The notes below the pieces were generated by a model. It saw nothing but the letters and a program-made list of their open reading frames with translations, searched no databases and had not been told where the DNA came from. Shown here piece after piece: positions 1-7,539 of a DNA stretch of 64,000 bases; positions within the stretch are counted from its first letter, which is position 1, and each line of letters opens with the position of its first letter. The stretch comes from Planctomycetota bacterium (GTDB taxonomy: Bacteria > Planctomycetota > Planctomycetia > Pirellulales > UBA1268), in assembly GCA_003669605.1 (NCBI GenBank), contig QWOP01000070.1, positions 1-64,000 of the forward strand. The letters run 5' to 3'. Both the position numbers and the translations under genes were made by a program.

Positions 1-32
1 ACGAACAGGAGGACGGGGAGGATCGCTTCCAT
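1..32 (-). CDS. possible start of a membrane protein gene cut by the left edge
   Basis: An ATG on the minus strand at position 32 opens a frame that leaves the window after ten codons, reading MEAILPVLLF. The residues are hydrophobic after the third position, which would suit a membrane protein or signal peptide. The only other support is that a perfect palindromic operator lies about 130 bp upstream and no rightward gene starts nearby. No clear ribosome binding site is visible. Ten residues are too few to assign a family. Confidence 0.3.
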   Translation of the reverse strand, partial: MEAILPVLLF

Positions 33-408
33 AAAAAAGCACCACCGACGTGAGGACGACGAACAACACCGCTGGCCGCCACGCCAGCCGACACGGCAGA
101 GGAATCAAACTCGGAAGCCGGACATCAACCGGACCGAACGACATCAGCAGAGGCAACGATTGTGAAATATTTCACAATGTCGTCGCTGAGGAAATGCCGT
201 CCCTGATAAAAAAGCCGTCAGAGTGGGGACCGGCCGATTTGACCGCGGGTGGCGGCTCTTCGGTTTGGCCAAGTTATACCGTCTTGCCCTCCGGGCGACG
301 AGACGGAGACGATCGCCCCGATTTTCCGGGGGGATTGGCCGCTCAAGCGGCCCGGATTCGCTCCCTTACCCGAAAGGAAGCAACGGGCCAAAACACCCTG
401 GACATCAC
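33..408. other. intergenic region between the left-edge gene and a secreted protein gene
   Basis: No convincing gene is present. A rightward open frame crosses this stretch but has low-complexity, arginine- and proline-rich translation and runs into the neighbouring leftward gene. The notable content is the palindrome at 159-178. The rest looks like a leader or promoter for the left-edge gene and the 3' end of the gene starting at 1272. Confidence 0.6.
159..178. promoter_or_regulatory. perfect 20-bp palindrome, Rex/CRP-type operator
   Basis: The sequence ATTGTGAAATATTTCACAAT is its own reverse complement over all 20 bases and stands out as AT-rich in GC-rich DNA. Its core TTGTGA-N6-TCACAA matches the operator form of the redox repressor Rex and also the CRP/FNR family core TGTGA-N6-TCACA. 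It lies about 127 bp upstream of the putative leftward start at 32, which suggests it controls that gene. Sequence alone does not decide between Rex and a CRP-type protein. Confidence 0.65.
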
Positions 409-1272
409 TCAAAATCCCCCCAGGGTCATAGCCACTCCGCCGCCACCAAACATCCCCCCTGAGTAGACCGTAATCCCGCCGCCATGCACGTCGTCGAACG
501 GTTTCTTGCCGCCGCCACCGCCGCCGCCGCCACCACCGCCAGAGCGGTAGGGAGAGTACGACGGGCCCGAATTCATTCGGGAGGTGGCCGCTGCGGAGGC
601 CTGGGCGGTGAGTTGCCGGTTGGCGTTGGCCTCCGCGACGAGGACTTGTCGGCCGTCGTCGAAGGCAGCCTGCCGATCCTTGAGGGACTGGCGTTTCTGC
701 TCGATCTTCCCAATCTCCTGAGACAGTTGGCCGGCAGTCATGTCGACGACGTTCGGTACGTCCTTGAGGACGTCATCCCGGCGGCGGTCTGACATGGCCG
801 AGAGATACTGCCCCACCCAGGCCCTGGCCTCCTGCGCTTCGGGTGTCTCCATGACCTTGAATTTTGCTTCCAAGTCGTCGAGGAGGTATTCCAGTTCGTG
901 CGACGTCATCCGAGACACTCGGCGGTTGAAGTCAGACTTAATCCGGATCACTTCCTTGGGAGGGTAGATCTGCTGCGAGGAGAGCCACTCCCCCAGTTCG
1001 AAAATCGCCCGCCGCCAGCGTGGACCCTGAAGGATGGCCGCCTTGGCGGCGATGTCATCCTGCGCGTCGCCCACCGGAGACGTCTGCTTGGAGGCAGCGG
1101 CAGTCGGGAGCGGTTTGGAGGGGGCCTTGGTAGGCGGGTCGGCAGCGTCGCTGCGGCCCAGCGACAGTGAGCCGACGAGCGCCGCCAGGAGGACTCCTCC
1201 CACCGTCAGGGCCAGAAACGGCCGCCGGCGAAATCTGTAGGTCGAAAGGGGGAAAAGGTTGGTGGTTGTCAT
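409..1272 (-). CDS. secreted protein with helical middle and poly-glycine tail, function unknown
   Basis: The 287-residue product starts at the ATG at 1272, which overlaps the TGA of the upstream gene (ATGA), so the two are translationally coupled. A longer in-frame start at 1449 would lie inside that gene and is unlikely. Residues about 15-40 form a signal peptide or anchor. The middle, about 70-210, is charged and helical. The tail has a run of 11 glycines followed by glycine-rich blocks ending in GGF. I do not recognise the family. Glycine-rich tails of this kind occur in surface or matrix proteins, but that is only an analogy. Confidence 0.75.
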   Translation of the reverse strand: MTTTNLFPLSTYRFRRRPFLALTVGGVLLAALVGSLSLGRSDAADPPTKAPSKPLPTAAASKQTSPVGDAQDDIAAKAAILQGPRWRRAIFELGEWLSSQQIYPPKEVIRIKSDFNRRVSRMTSHELEYLLDDLEAKFKVMETPEAQEARAWVGQYLSAMSDRRRDDVLKDVPNVVDMTAGQLSQEIGKIEQKRQSLKDRQAAFDDGRQVLVAEANANRQLTAQASAAATSRMNSGPSYSPYRSGGGGGGGGGGGKKPFDDVHGGGITVYSGGMFGGGGVAMTLGGF

Positions 1273-2321
1273 TTGCTGGTCCCCTCTGGCTTCCGAGTCA
1301 TTGTCATCGTGACCGGTGTGGGTTGATCGGCCCCGGCATGCGTCGGGAACGACTGGAAAGTACACCCATCCTTCCCGTCGTAGACATAGTGATTGATCGT
1401 CGAGGCCCGGCTGCCGTCGGGCAGGACCGATGCCACCCGTGACACCCAACTCCCCTCCTCCAGCGCCCAGACCGCCTCGGAATGCCCCCCGTCGGAGCCG
1501 AACGACCAGGAGCGGATCTGCCGGGTCAGCGGGTCCCTGCCGATGCGCTGCGAAATCTCCATGCCACCGCCGTCAGGGGAGGTGATCCGTGTCTCGCGGA
1601 GGAGATAGGTGTGGGTTGGGTTCCAACGCACCGACATGTCGATCGTCGGTGGTGATGCCGGGGCGACGGCGATTTTTCGGCCGTTGATGGTCACCTCATC
1701 TCCGTTGCCGGCTGCGGCATGGGCAACCGCGCCATGAATAGTCACGCTCCAGTCGCCGACGAGCCAATCGAGATCCTCGAGCCGCGCCTGGTTCTCGGCC
1801 GGGTCGGTCCGCCATTCCCGCAGACCGGCGAGCTTCCAGCCGTCATCCTCCTTCACCCAGGTGGCCGAGAAGCGGCCGTGATGTGCCTGCGACGCTCCGG
1901 GGACGACGACCTCCACGCTCCCGTCCTCGATGGCCACCGAGTCGGAGAGCAGACGGATGCTGGCACCGGTGATCCGGAAGTTGGGAGCCGCGAGGTTTCC
2001 ATCGGCCGGAGGCCCTGACTGCAGGGCGCTTTCGCGGCCCAGGACGACGCTTCCCGAGTCGTCGATGATGTCGCCGTCGGCGGTCCAGAGGGCAGCGAGT
2101 GCTTCTGTATCGCTCTTTGCCATCGCTTTCTGAAACGTCTCCGAAGCCGCCCGAACCTCCTCGACAGCAGACGTCCTCGTAGTGACCGTCGCCGGCGTCG
2201 AGCGGGGAATCGTCTGTCCGAAAACCGTGCCTGAGAGCAGCAGCGACCAGAGCACAAGCGGGCATCCTGCGACAGCCGCTGCCGATCGCCTGGGAGCCCT
2301 GTCGGAATGAGAGGTGTCCAT
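1269..2321 (-). CDS. secreted SnoaL/NTF2-like (SgcJ/EcaC-type) protein
   Basis: The 350-residue product has an N-terminal signal peptide ending near FGQ (about residue 36). Residues about 50-170 read as an NTF2-like fold of the SgcJ/EcaC type: a helix with AVEEVRAASETFQKAMAKSD, then ALWTADGDIID, and later the ATWVKEDDGWKLAGLREW strand pair near the end of such domains. Residues about 180-350 form a second beta-rich domain that I cannot name. NTF2-like domains bind small molecules or dimerise; no catalytic role can be assigned. The gene overlaps the next one by 4 bp, and the two form a leftward operon diverging from the M20 peptidase. Confidence 0.75.
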   Translation of the reverse strand: MDTSHSDRAPRRSAAAVAGCPLVLWSLLLSGTVFGQTIPRSTPATVTTRTSAVEEVRAASETFQKAMAKSDTEALAALWTADGDIIDDSGSVVLGRESALQSGPPADGNLAAPNFRITGASIRLLSDSVAIEDGSVEVVVPGASQAHHGRFSATWVKEDDGWKLAGLREWRTDPAENQARLEDLDWLVGDWSVTIHGAVAHAAAGNGDEVTINGRKIAVAPASPPTIDMSVRWNPTHTYLLRETRITSPDGGGMEISQRIGRDPLTRQIRSWSFGSDGGHSEAVWALEEGSWVSRVASVLPDGSRASTINHYVYDGKDGCTFQSFPTHAGADQPTPVTMTMTRKPEGTSK

Positions 2322-2447
2322 ATCGAGTACCGTGGGATTGGGGGCAATCCGCCCGGGGAAAGTGGATGTCAGAAAGACCGACGGCGAATTCTACCGCGCG
2401 GGGAGGGGGTTGGCGCGGCCGGGATGCCTGCCTGATAACCTGCAGGA

Positions 2448-3659
2448 ATGGCAGATTCCTTGGCGACGCTCGCCGACCTCGTCCGCCGCCCCAGCGTCAA
2501 CCCGATGGGGCGGGATGTCTCCGGCCCTGAATATCTTGAGGGCCGCCTCAGCGATTACCTCACGCAGCGGTTCACCGCTGCGGGAATCCCTTGGGCCAGG
2601 CAGCCGGTGTCCCCCGGCCGCGACAACGTCTTGGCCCGCCTCGAGGCCACCCAGGAGGGTGCTCCGGTCGTCCTCTGGGATGCCCATCAGGACACGGTTC
2701 CAGTCGACGGCATGACCATCGAGCCGTTCGTGCCGCTGGTCCGCAACGGTCGGCTGCAGGGGCGTGGAGCGTGCGATGTGAAGGGGGGCATGGCGGCGAT
2801 GCTGGTCGGCTTGGACCGGCTGCAAAGTTTGGGCCGGCCCCGGCCGGTGACGGTTGTCTTCTCTGCCACAGTCAATGAGGAGTTTGGCTTTTCCGGTGCC
2901 CGTGCGCTGGCTCGCCTGTGGCGCAGGGAAGGCGATGCCCCGGCCACCGATGAGGCGGCACAGGGATTGCTCCAGGCCGCTCCGCTGGCGGCGATTGTCG
3001 CCGAGCCGACCGGACTGGACATCGTTGGCACGCACAAAGGGGCGGTCCGCTGGCGGATCCGGATCCATGGCAGGGCCTGCCATAGTTCATTTCCCGAACG
3101 GGGATCCAACGCCATCTACCACGCTGCCGGGGCGGTGTTGGCAATCGAACGCCTGGCAGCCGAACTGCTCTCTCGGACGCCGGATCACCCCTGCGGTCCA
3201 CCCACCCTGAGCCTGGGGACCATCCATGGCGGCACGGGGGTGAACCTCGTGCCCGATCTGGTGGTCCTGGAACTCGATCGCCGCCTCGTGCCGGGGGAAT
3301 CCTCCCGCGCCGCCCGAGACGAGGTGATCCGCCGGATCGCGGATGCCTGTCCGGAGGCGACAATCGAACACGACGAACCGTTCGTCGAGCATCCCGGGCT
3401 TCCCGAGGGGGGGGTCGCGGTGCGCCTCGGCGGACGGCGTCTTGCCGAGCGGTTGGTGGAGGCGGTCGAGCGACTCGGAAGGCGGAGCACGATTCGCGCT
3501 GCCCGTTACGGCACCAACGCCAGCGTGTTTGCTGCCGCCGGCGTCCCCACGATGGTCTTCGGACCGGGATCGATCGATCAGGCCCATACTGCTGATGAGT
3601 GGATCGAGATTGCCCAGGTCGACCTGGCGGCGGACGCCCTCGTCGCCGCCGTCACCTGA
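2448..3659 (+). CDS. M20 family metallopeptidase (ArgE/DapE-like deacylase)
   Basis: The 403-residue protein has the two-zinc M20 layout. HQD at 80-82 gives the first metal ligand and catalytic-side Asp. The GACDVKGG block supplies Asp110, the bridging ligand. NEE at 143-145 supplies the general base and next ligand, and AEPT at 185-188 follows. The inserted dimerisation domain starts with GRACHSSFPERGSNAI, typical of ArgE and DapE. Members remove acyl groups from N-acetylornithine, N-succinyl-diaminopimelate or related amides; which substrate applies cannot be told here, as no arginine or lysine pathway genes are nearby. The length fits the family (375-410). Confidence 0.88.
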   Translation: MADSLATLADLVRRPSVNPMGRDVSGPEYLEGRLSDYLTQRFTAAGIPWARQPVSPGRDNVLARLEATQEGAPVVLWDAHQDTVPVDGMTIEPFVPLVRNGRLQGRGACDVKGGMAAMLVGLDRLQSLGRPRPVTVVFSATVNEEFGFSGARALARLWRREGDAPATDEAAQGLLQAAPLAAIVAEPTGLDIVGTHKGAVRWRIRIHGRACHSSFPERGSNAIYHAAGAVLAIERLAAELLSRTPDHPCGPPTLSLGTIHGGTGVNLVPDLVVLELDRRLVPGESSRAARDEVIRRIADACPEATIEHDEPFVEHPGLPEGGVAVRLGGRRLAERLVEAVERLGRRSTIRAARYGTNASVFAAAGVPTMVFGPGSIDQAHTADEWIEIAQVDLAADALVAAVT

Positions 3660-3820
3660 CTCTATCCGCGACTCCGGCCCCAACCCCGCCGGAAGGCGGG
3701 GCTGGGGTACTGGAGCGGTGAACAACCCGCCTGCGGTAACGACCAGATGGTGGTCAGCAGGCCAGGAATAGCCTTTGTCTGCTCGCACTGCACACTGCGC
3801 CGCCAAAGCGCCGTGCTTTT

Positions 3821-3840
3821 GGAAAAACCGGCGTTTTTCC
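3821..3840. terminator. hairpin between convergent genes
   Basis: An inverted repeat, GGAAAAAC and GTTTTTCC around a 4-base loop, lies between the end of the rightward M20 peptidase gene and the end of the leftward small secreted protein gene. The arms contain A and T runs, so it could terminate transcription from both sides. Confidence 0.55.
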
Positions 3841-3846
3841 GGAGCG

Positions 3847-4188
3847 TCAGAAGACGTCGAGGTGGAAGTGGTGCCCCTGGTAATAGCGGCGCGACTTCGG
3901 GTAGTCGTTCTGCCAGGCACGGTTGTAGACCGGCACCCGCATCTCCTGCGGATAGCGGTGGTAGAGATCGTTAGCGCTCTTTGAGTAGCTGTCGGAATAG
4001 AAGTTTTGCGGATACCACACATATGGATAGTGGTAGAAGCGGTTCCAGTCAGGCGCAGCGGCCGACTGTCCCCAAGACTGACCGAAGGCCTTTGGGGCCC
4101 CGTAGCCGTTCTGGGCGGCGGCCTCTCCGGCGGAGAAGAACAGCGTCGTGGCCAGGCAGGCCGCGGCGGCAAACGTGGAGCGTTTCAT
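3847..4188 (-). CDS. small secreted protein rich in Tyr, Asn and His
   Basis: The 113-residue product starts at the ATG at 4188, with GGGGGA upstream. A longer in-frame start at 4353 adds residues with no coding character. Residues 1-24 form a clean signal peptide (MKRSTFAAAACLATTLFF, then SAGEAAAQ). The mature part is rich in tyrosine, tryptophan, asparagine and histidine, with motifs such as YHYPYVWYPQNFY and YYQGHHFHLDVF. No known domain is visible. The mix of aromatic residues and histidine would suit a periplasmic or envelope protein. Confidence 0.7.
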   Translation of the reverse strand: MKRSTFAAAACLATTLFFSAGEAAAQNGYGAPKAFGQSWGQSAAAPDWNRFYHYPYVWYPQNFYSDSYSKSANDLYHRYPQEMRVPVYNRAWQNDYPKSRRYYQGHHFHLDVF

Positions 4189-4565
4189 CCGAATGGATCC
4201 CCCTGCTGTCGGGCGGGAGGGTTCCCCCTGAACCCCCCCCAGGCGGCACGCTTCGCCCCTGACGCTTGCCGACCCTGAGGACCATCGAAGGTCCGGGGAC
4301 TCGGAGCGTGGCGAGGAAAAAGGTGCGTCAGGAAAGGTATCGTCTGCCGGCACGACCGGTCTTCACGGAAAAACCGTCACCATCGGCAACCGTGGTGGGG
4401 GAGGACGACGAGCGCTGGTGCACGTCTGTCACTCAGGCCACGTGGCGGGCCGCGATCCCAGCGAGGCCTGCGGCGGAGAGATCGGCGACCGAGTCGACGA
4501 TCAGGTCGGCCCTGAGTTCTTGACGGGGCCGTTGGCATGATCACCGGGCTTGGCTTGCCGAGACA
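4189..4565. other. 377-bp gap with a possible gene remnant
   Basis: No intact gene is seen. The part near 4189-4260 is the leader of the small secreted protein. The part at 4433-4540 holds a short open stretch that reads like the end of a HAD hydrolase (see the separate entry). The middle shows nothing recognisable. Confidence 0.5.
4433..4540 (-). pseudogene. possible remnant of a HAD-type hydrolase C-terminus
   Basis: On the minus strand a 35-codon open stretch ends with LRADLIVDSVADL, then SAAGLAGIAARHVA and a stop. The pattern resembles the last strand and helix of HAD-family phosphatases (GADxVIDSxAEL). A stop codon at 4541-4543 closes the frame upstream and no start fits, so if the likeness is real this is a decapitated remnant. 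It lies just downstream of, and on the same strand as, the MBL-fold gene. The match is short and could be chance. Confidence 0.25.
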
Positions 4566-5366
4566 TCACTCCCGCCGCGGTGCCGTGGAGGGGAGTCGCC
4601 CCTCGGCGAGTTCGCGGTCCCACTGCTCCATCAGTGGCCAGGCCGGGGCACAGGTGCCGAAATCGGCGAGCGAGAGATAGCCGTTGACGCGCTCGATTGT
4701 CTTGCGGAGGAGGGCATTGTCCCGGCGGAAGATCGGCCCGTGGCTGGGCAGCAACCAGTCGACATCGCTGGCGGCAATCCGCTCGAGGGACGCAATGAAA
4801 GCCGGGATGTCGCTGCCATGGTGGGCGTCGATTGCGCCTACCGAGCCGTCGCGGTAGATGGTGTCGCCGGAGAGGAGCAGGTCGTCGAGACGAAAGGCGA
4901 GTTGGCTGTCGGTGTGTCCAGGGGTGTGCCACACCTGGAGTTTCCGCGTGCCGACCGTGATCCACTCGCCATCGGTGATCGTCCGATCGACCTTCACCGC
5001 CGGCATCTCCAGGTGGATGTTCTGGGCCGCGATCTCCGCGAACGTCTTGATGCGGTCGCCACTCTCCAGCGACTCCACGGCGAGGGGATGGGCGAGGATC
5101 GGCGCTTTGAGCAGCGCCTTCGCCTTGGCAAGACCCTGGATGTGGTCGACATCGGCGTGGGTCGCGATGAGGGCCTTGCAGGCAGAGAGGGGGAAGTCCA
5201 TCTGCCGGATCATCTCCACGATCTCTTCCACGTTCTCGGTGAAGCCGACGTCGATCAGCACCCACTCCCGGTCGTCATAGACCAGATAGACGTTGCAGCC
5301 GATCCGCCACCCGGCCTGGTGGTTCATCTCGATGACACCGGGGAACAGGGGGCGGCGTTGGAGCAT
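4566..5366 (-). CDS. MBL-fold metallo-hydrolase
   Basis: The 266-residue protein has the metallo-beta-lactamase fold. The first metal motif is HADVDH at 70-75, a variant with Asp in place of the second His of HxHxDH. Then come TPGHTDS with His151, SGDTIYRDG with Asp168 and PSHGP with His209. Such enzymes hydrolyse thioesters, phosphoesters or lactones, or act as glyoxalase II-like proteins; the substrate is not evident. The start is taken at the ATG at 5366; residue Met14, just before the conserved GCNVYLV strand, is an alternative. Just upstream of the start is a 16-bp tandem repeat. Confidence 0.82.
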   Translation of the reverse strand: MLQRRPLFPGVIEMNHQAGWRIGCNVYLVYDDREWVLIDVGFTENVEEIVEMIRQMDFPLSACKALIATHADVDHIQGLAKAKALLKAPILAHPLAVESLESGDRIKTFAEIAAQNIHLEMPAVKVDRTITDGEWITVGTRKLQVWHTPGHTDSQLAFRLDDLLLSGDTIYRDGSVGAIDAHHGSDIPAFIASLERIAASDVDWLLPSHGPIFRRDNALLRKTIERVNGYLSLADFGTCAPAWPLMEQWDRELAEGRLPSTAPRRE

Positions 5367-5392
5367 CGGCAGTCCGGGCGGAGGAGGACGGG

Positions 5393-5456
5393 GGGCGGGC
5401 AGGGTGAGGGGCGGGCAGGGTGAGGGGCGGGCAGGGTGAGGGGCGGGCAGGGTGAG
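5393..5456. repeat. 16-bp tandem repeat, four copies
   Basis: The unit GGGCGGGCAGGGTGAG repeats four times with period 16 and no visible mismatch. It lies 27 bp upstream of the MBL-fold gene start, so within that gene's leader. On the gene's strand it is C-rich. Perfect copies suggest recent slippage. Confidence 0.9.
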
Positions 5457-5636
5457 GAGTGGGCCGGGGGGAAGCCCTGGGTTTGCGGCGGAATCGGCCG
5501 CAGCACACACTGGAGAGTCGGGGATTGAGGACGATCGGTTGATTCCCGGAGTGTAGCGCGTGATGCGGCACGCGGCAACGAGCCTCAAGACCGATCCCTC
5601 CGATGATACACCTGACACACCACGCAGAGTCCGCCG

Positions 5637-7538
5637 GTGGCAGCAGACGACCCCTTTCGCCGATCCGTTCCCGCCGCGCCGGTCTCCCGGTACGCGGCCT
5701 GGGCCGGGAGCGTCCGCGAACTGTGCAGCGTGGTCGATCTCCTCAAACCGCTGGCGGCAGAGTTGGGGGCTCCTGATCCCGCCGAGAGCGAGTGGTTCGG
5801 CCAACTGTTCGGGAAGTTGCGGCCGCAGGTGACCCGCGAGCCGATCCTGGTGGTGGCGGTCTGCGGAGGCACCAACACCGGCAAGAGTCTTGTCGCCAAC
5901 GTCTTGGTGGGAGGGGAGATCAGCCGCTCTGTGCCGGAGGCAGCCCGGACCCGCTGTCCCGTCGCCAGCCTGCCGGTGGGCTTGGCGGCCCGGATCGACT
6001 TGGAGGAACTGTTTCCGGGATTCACCCCCCGCCCCTGGTCGAGCGGGGTGGATGCCCTTGGCGGTGGGAGTGACGGCGACGATCTGCTCATCTGGCGCGA
6101 GGACCCCTCCGGAAGGCAGTCGCAGCGGCTGATCCTCATCGACACACCCGATGTCGATGGCACACTGCGGGAGAACTGGCACCGCGCCGAGGCAGTCCGC
6201 AACGCTTGCGACGTGATCGTCGCGGTGCTCACGCAGCAGAAGTACAACGACGCTGCCGTCCGCGACTTTTTCGCTGCCGCCGCCGCCGCGCGGAAGTCTC
6301 TGATCGTGGTCTTCAACATGGTCAACTGGCCGGCGCAGCGGGAGCGGATCGCCGGTTGGTTGGCGACGTTCACTGCCGAGACCGGCGCCGCACCGCTGGC
6401 GGTCTACGCGGTGCCCCACGACTTCTCCCGGGCCGAGGCGGGGACAATCGAGTTCTTTCCCCTCCCGGAACTCACCGGCAACCGGGCTGCTGGCGGCCCG
6501 ATTCCGCCGCCATCGGAGCCACCGGCCGATCTCGCCACGGTCCTTTCTGCGGTCGATTTTGATCGCATCAAACTGCGGGCCATGGAAGGCGCCTTTCGCG
6601 TCGTCCTCGATCCGCGGGCCGGCATGGGCGCCTGGCTCGACGCCTTCGAGTCGTCATCGCGTGGTTGGCAGGAGGCGCGGACGGTGCTCGCCGAGGAGGC
6701 GCAGGTGCGGGTGGAGCTCCCATCGGCGCCGCGGGAACTGGTGTGGCACGAGATTTGGGAATGGCTCGAGCCGCGCCGATCACGGATCGACATCAATCTC
6801 AGCCGCGTCTACCGGGTAGCCGGCAGCGGCGTGGCCTGGATGGGGCGGCGGATCGGTGTCGTCCGTTCAGCGCAGGAGAAGCAGGAGGATTTTGCCACCG
6901 TTGAACTCTCCGCCCTCACCCAGGCGCTGACGGCATTCATCGACCGGCTGGACGCCGCCAGGCGACGCAATCCACGGCTCGAGAAACTCCTCGGTGACGC
7001 GCTGGTCTACGGGGACCGGGCATCGTGGTATGCCGATCTGGAGCGGCGTCATACGGCTTTGCCGATGGTCTCCGAGGATTACCGGTCGTTCGTCCGTGGC
7101 GAGCTCGATCGCTTCTCGCGGGAGAACCCCCGCTTCCTCCAGATGCTGCTCACCGGACTGAGTCTCGGCTCGGTGGCCAGGCCGTGCATCACCGTCGGGC
7201 TGATGGTGGCTGGGGCTGCGGCGGTGCCGGCGGTGGCAGCGGCATCGCACGGCCTGACGACTCTGGTGCACACTGCCGGAGACTACGTCGTGTGGGCGGT
7301 GGCACCGCTGGCAGGTGAAGGCGTGTTGGGGTTGACGATGGCGGGTCTCAAGCCACTCCTCGAGCGGCTTTTCGCCGGCTGGTCGGCCGAGCGCAGCCGG
7401 GTGCTCACCGAGACGCTCCATGACGTCGTCCTCGGCGACCGGCTCGAAGAAATCGAACGTTTGGCCGGCGCCGCTGCCCGCCCCGAAGTAGCCCGGGCCC
7501 GGCGGCTGCTTCACGAGTGTGGTAGGGAGGTCTCCTGA
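5637..7538 (+). CDS. dynamin-like GTPase with C-terminal membrane segments (first of a pair)
   Basis: The 633-residue product starts at a GTG at 5637. A P-loop GGTNTGKS sits at 77-84, and a Walker B/G3-like LIDTPDVDG at about 167-175, where DTPD replaces the usual DTPG. A canonical NKxD is not obvious; FNMVNW at the expected place may be a degenerate G4. A long helical middle leads to a hydrophobic stretch at about 518-575 able to cross or dip into the membrane, then an amphipathic helical tail. This order (GTPase, helical stalk, membrane part, helix) is that of bacterial dynamin-like proteins. The next gene follows after one base. A role in membrane remodelling is inferred from the architecture alone. 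Confidence 0.75.
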   Translation: MAADDPFRRSVPAAPVSRYAAWAGSVRELCSVVDLLKPLAAELGAPDPAESEWFGQLFGKLRPQVTREPILVVAVCGGTNTGKSLVANVLVGGEISRSVPEAARTRCPVASLPVGLAARIDLEELFPGFTPRPWSSGVDALGGGSDGDDLLIWREDPSGRQSQRLILIDTPDVDGTLRENWHRAEAVRNACDVIVAVLTQQKYNDAAVRDFFAAAAAARKSLIVVFNMVNWPAQRERIAGWLATFTAETGAAPLAVYAVPHDFSRAEAGTIEFFPLPELTGNRAAGGPIPPPSEPPADLATVLSAVDFDRIKLRAMEGAFRVVLDPRAGMGAWLDAFESSSRGWQEARTVLAEEAQVRVELPSAPRELVWHEIWEWLEPRRSRIDINLSRVYRVAGSGVAWMGRRIGVVRSAQEKQEDFATVELSALTQALTAFIDRLDAARRRNPRLEKLLGDALVYGDRASWYADLERRHTALPMVSEDYRSFVRGELDRFSRENPRFLQMLLTGLSLGSVARPCITVGLMVAGAAAVPAVAAASHGLTTLVHTAGDYVVWAVAPLAGEGVLGLTMAGLKPLLERLFAGWSAERSRVLTETLHDVVLGDRLEEIERLAGAAARPEVARARRLLHECGREVS

Positions 7539-7539
7539 T

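Noticed and set aside
50-466. Rightward open frame at the left edge
   Set aside because: Translation is low-complexity and overlaps the 3' end of a better supported leftward gene.
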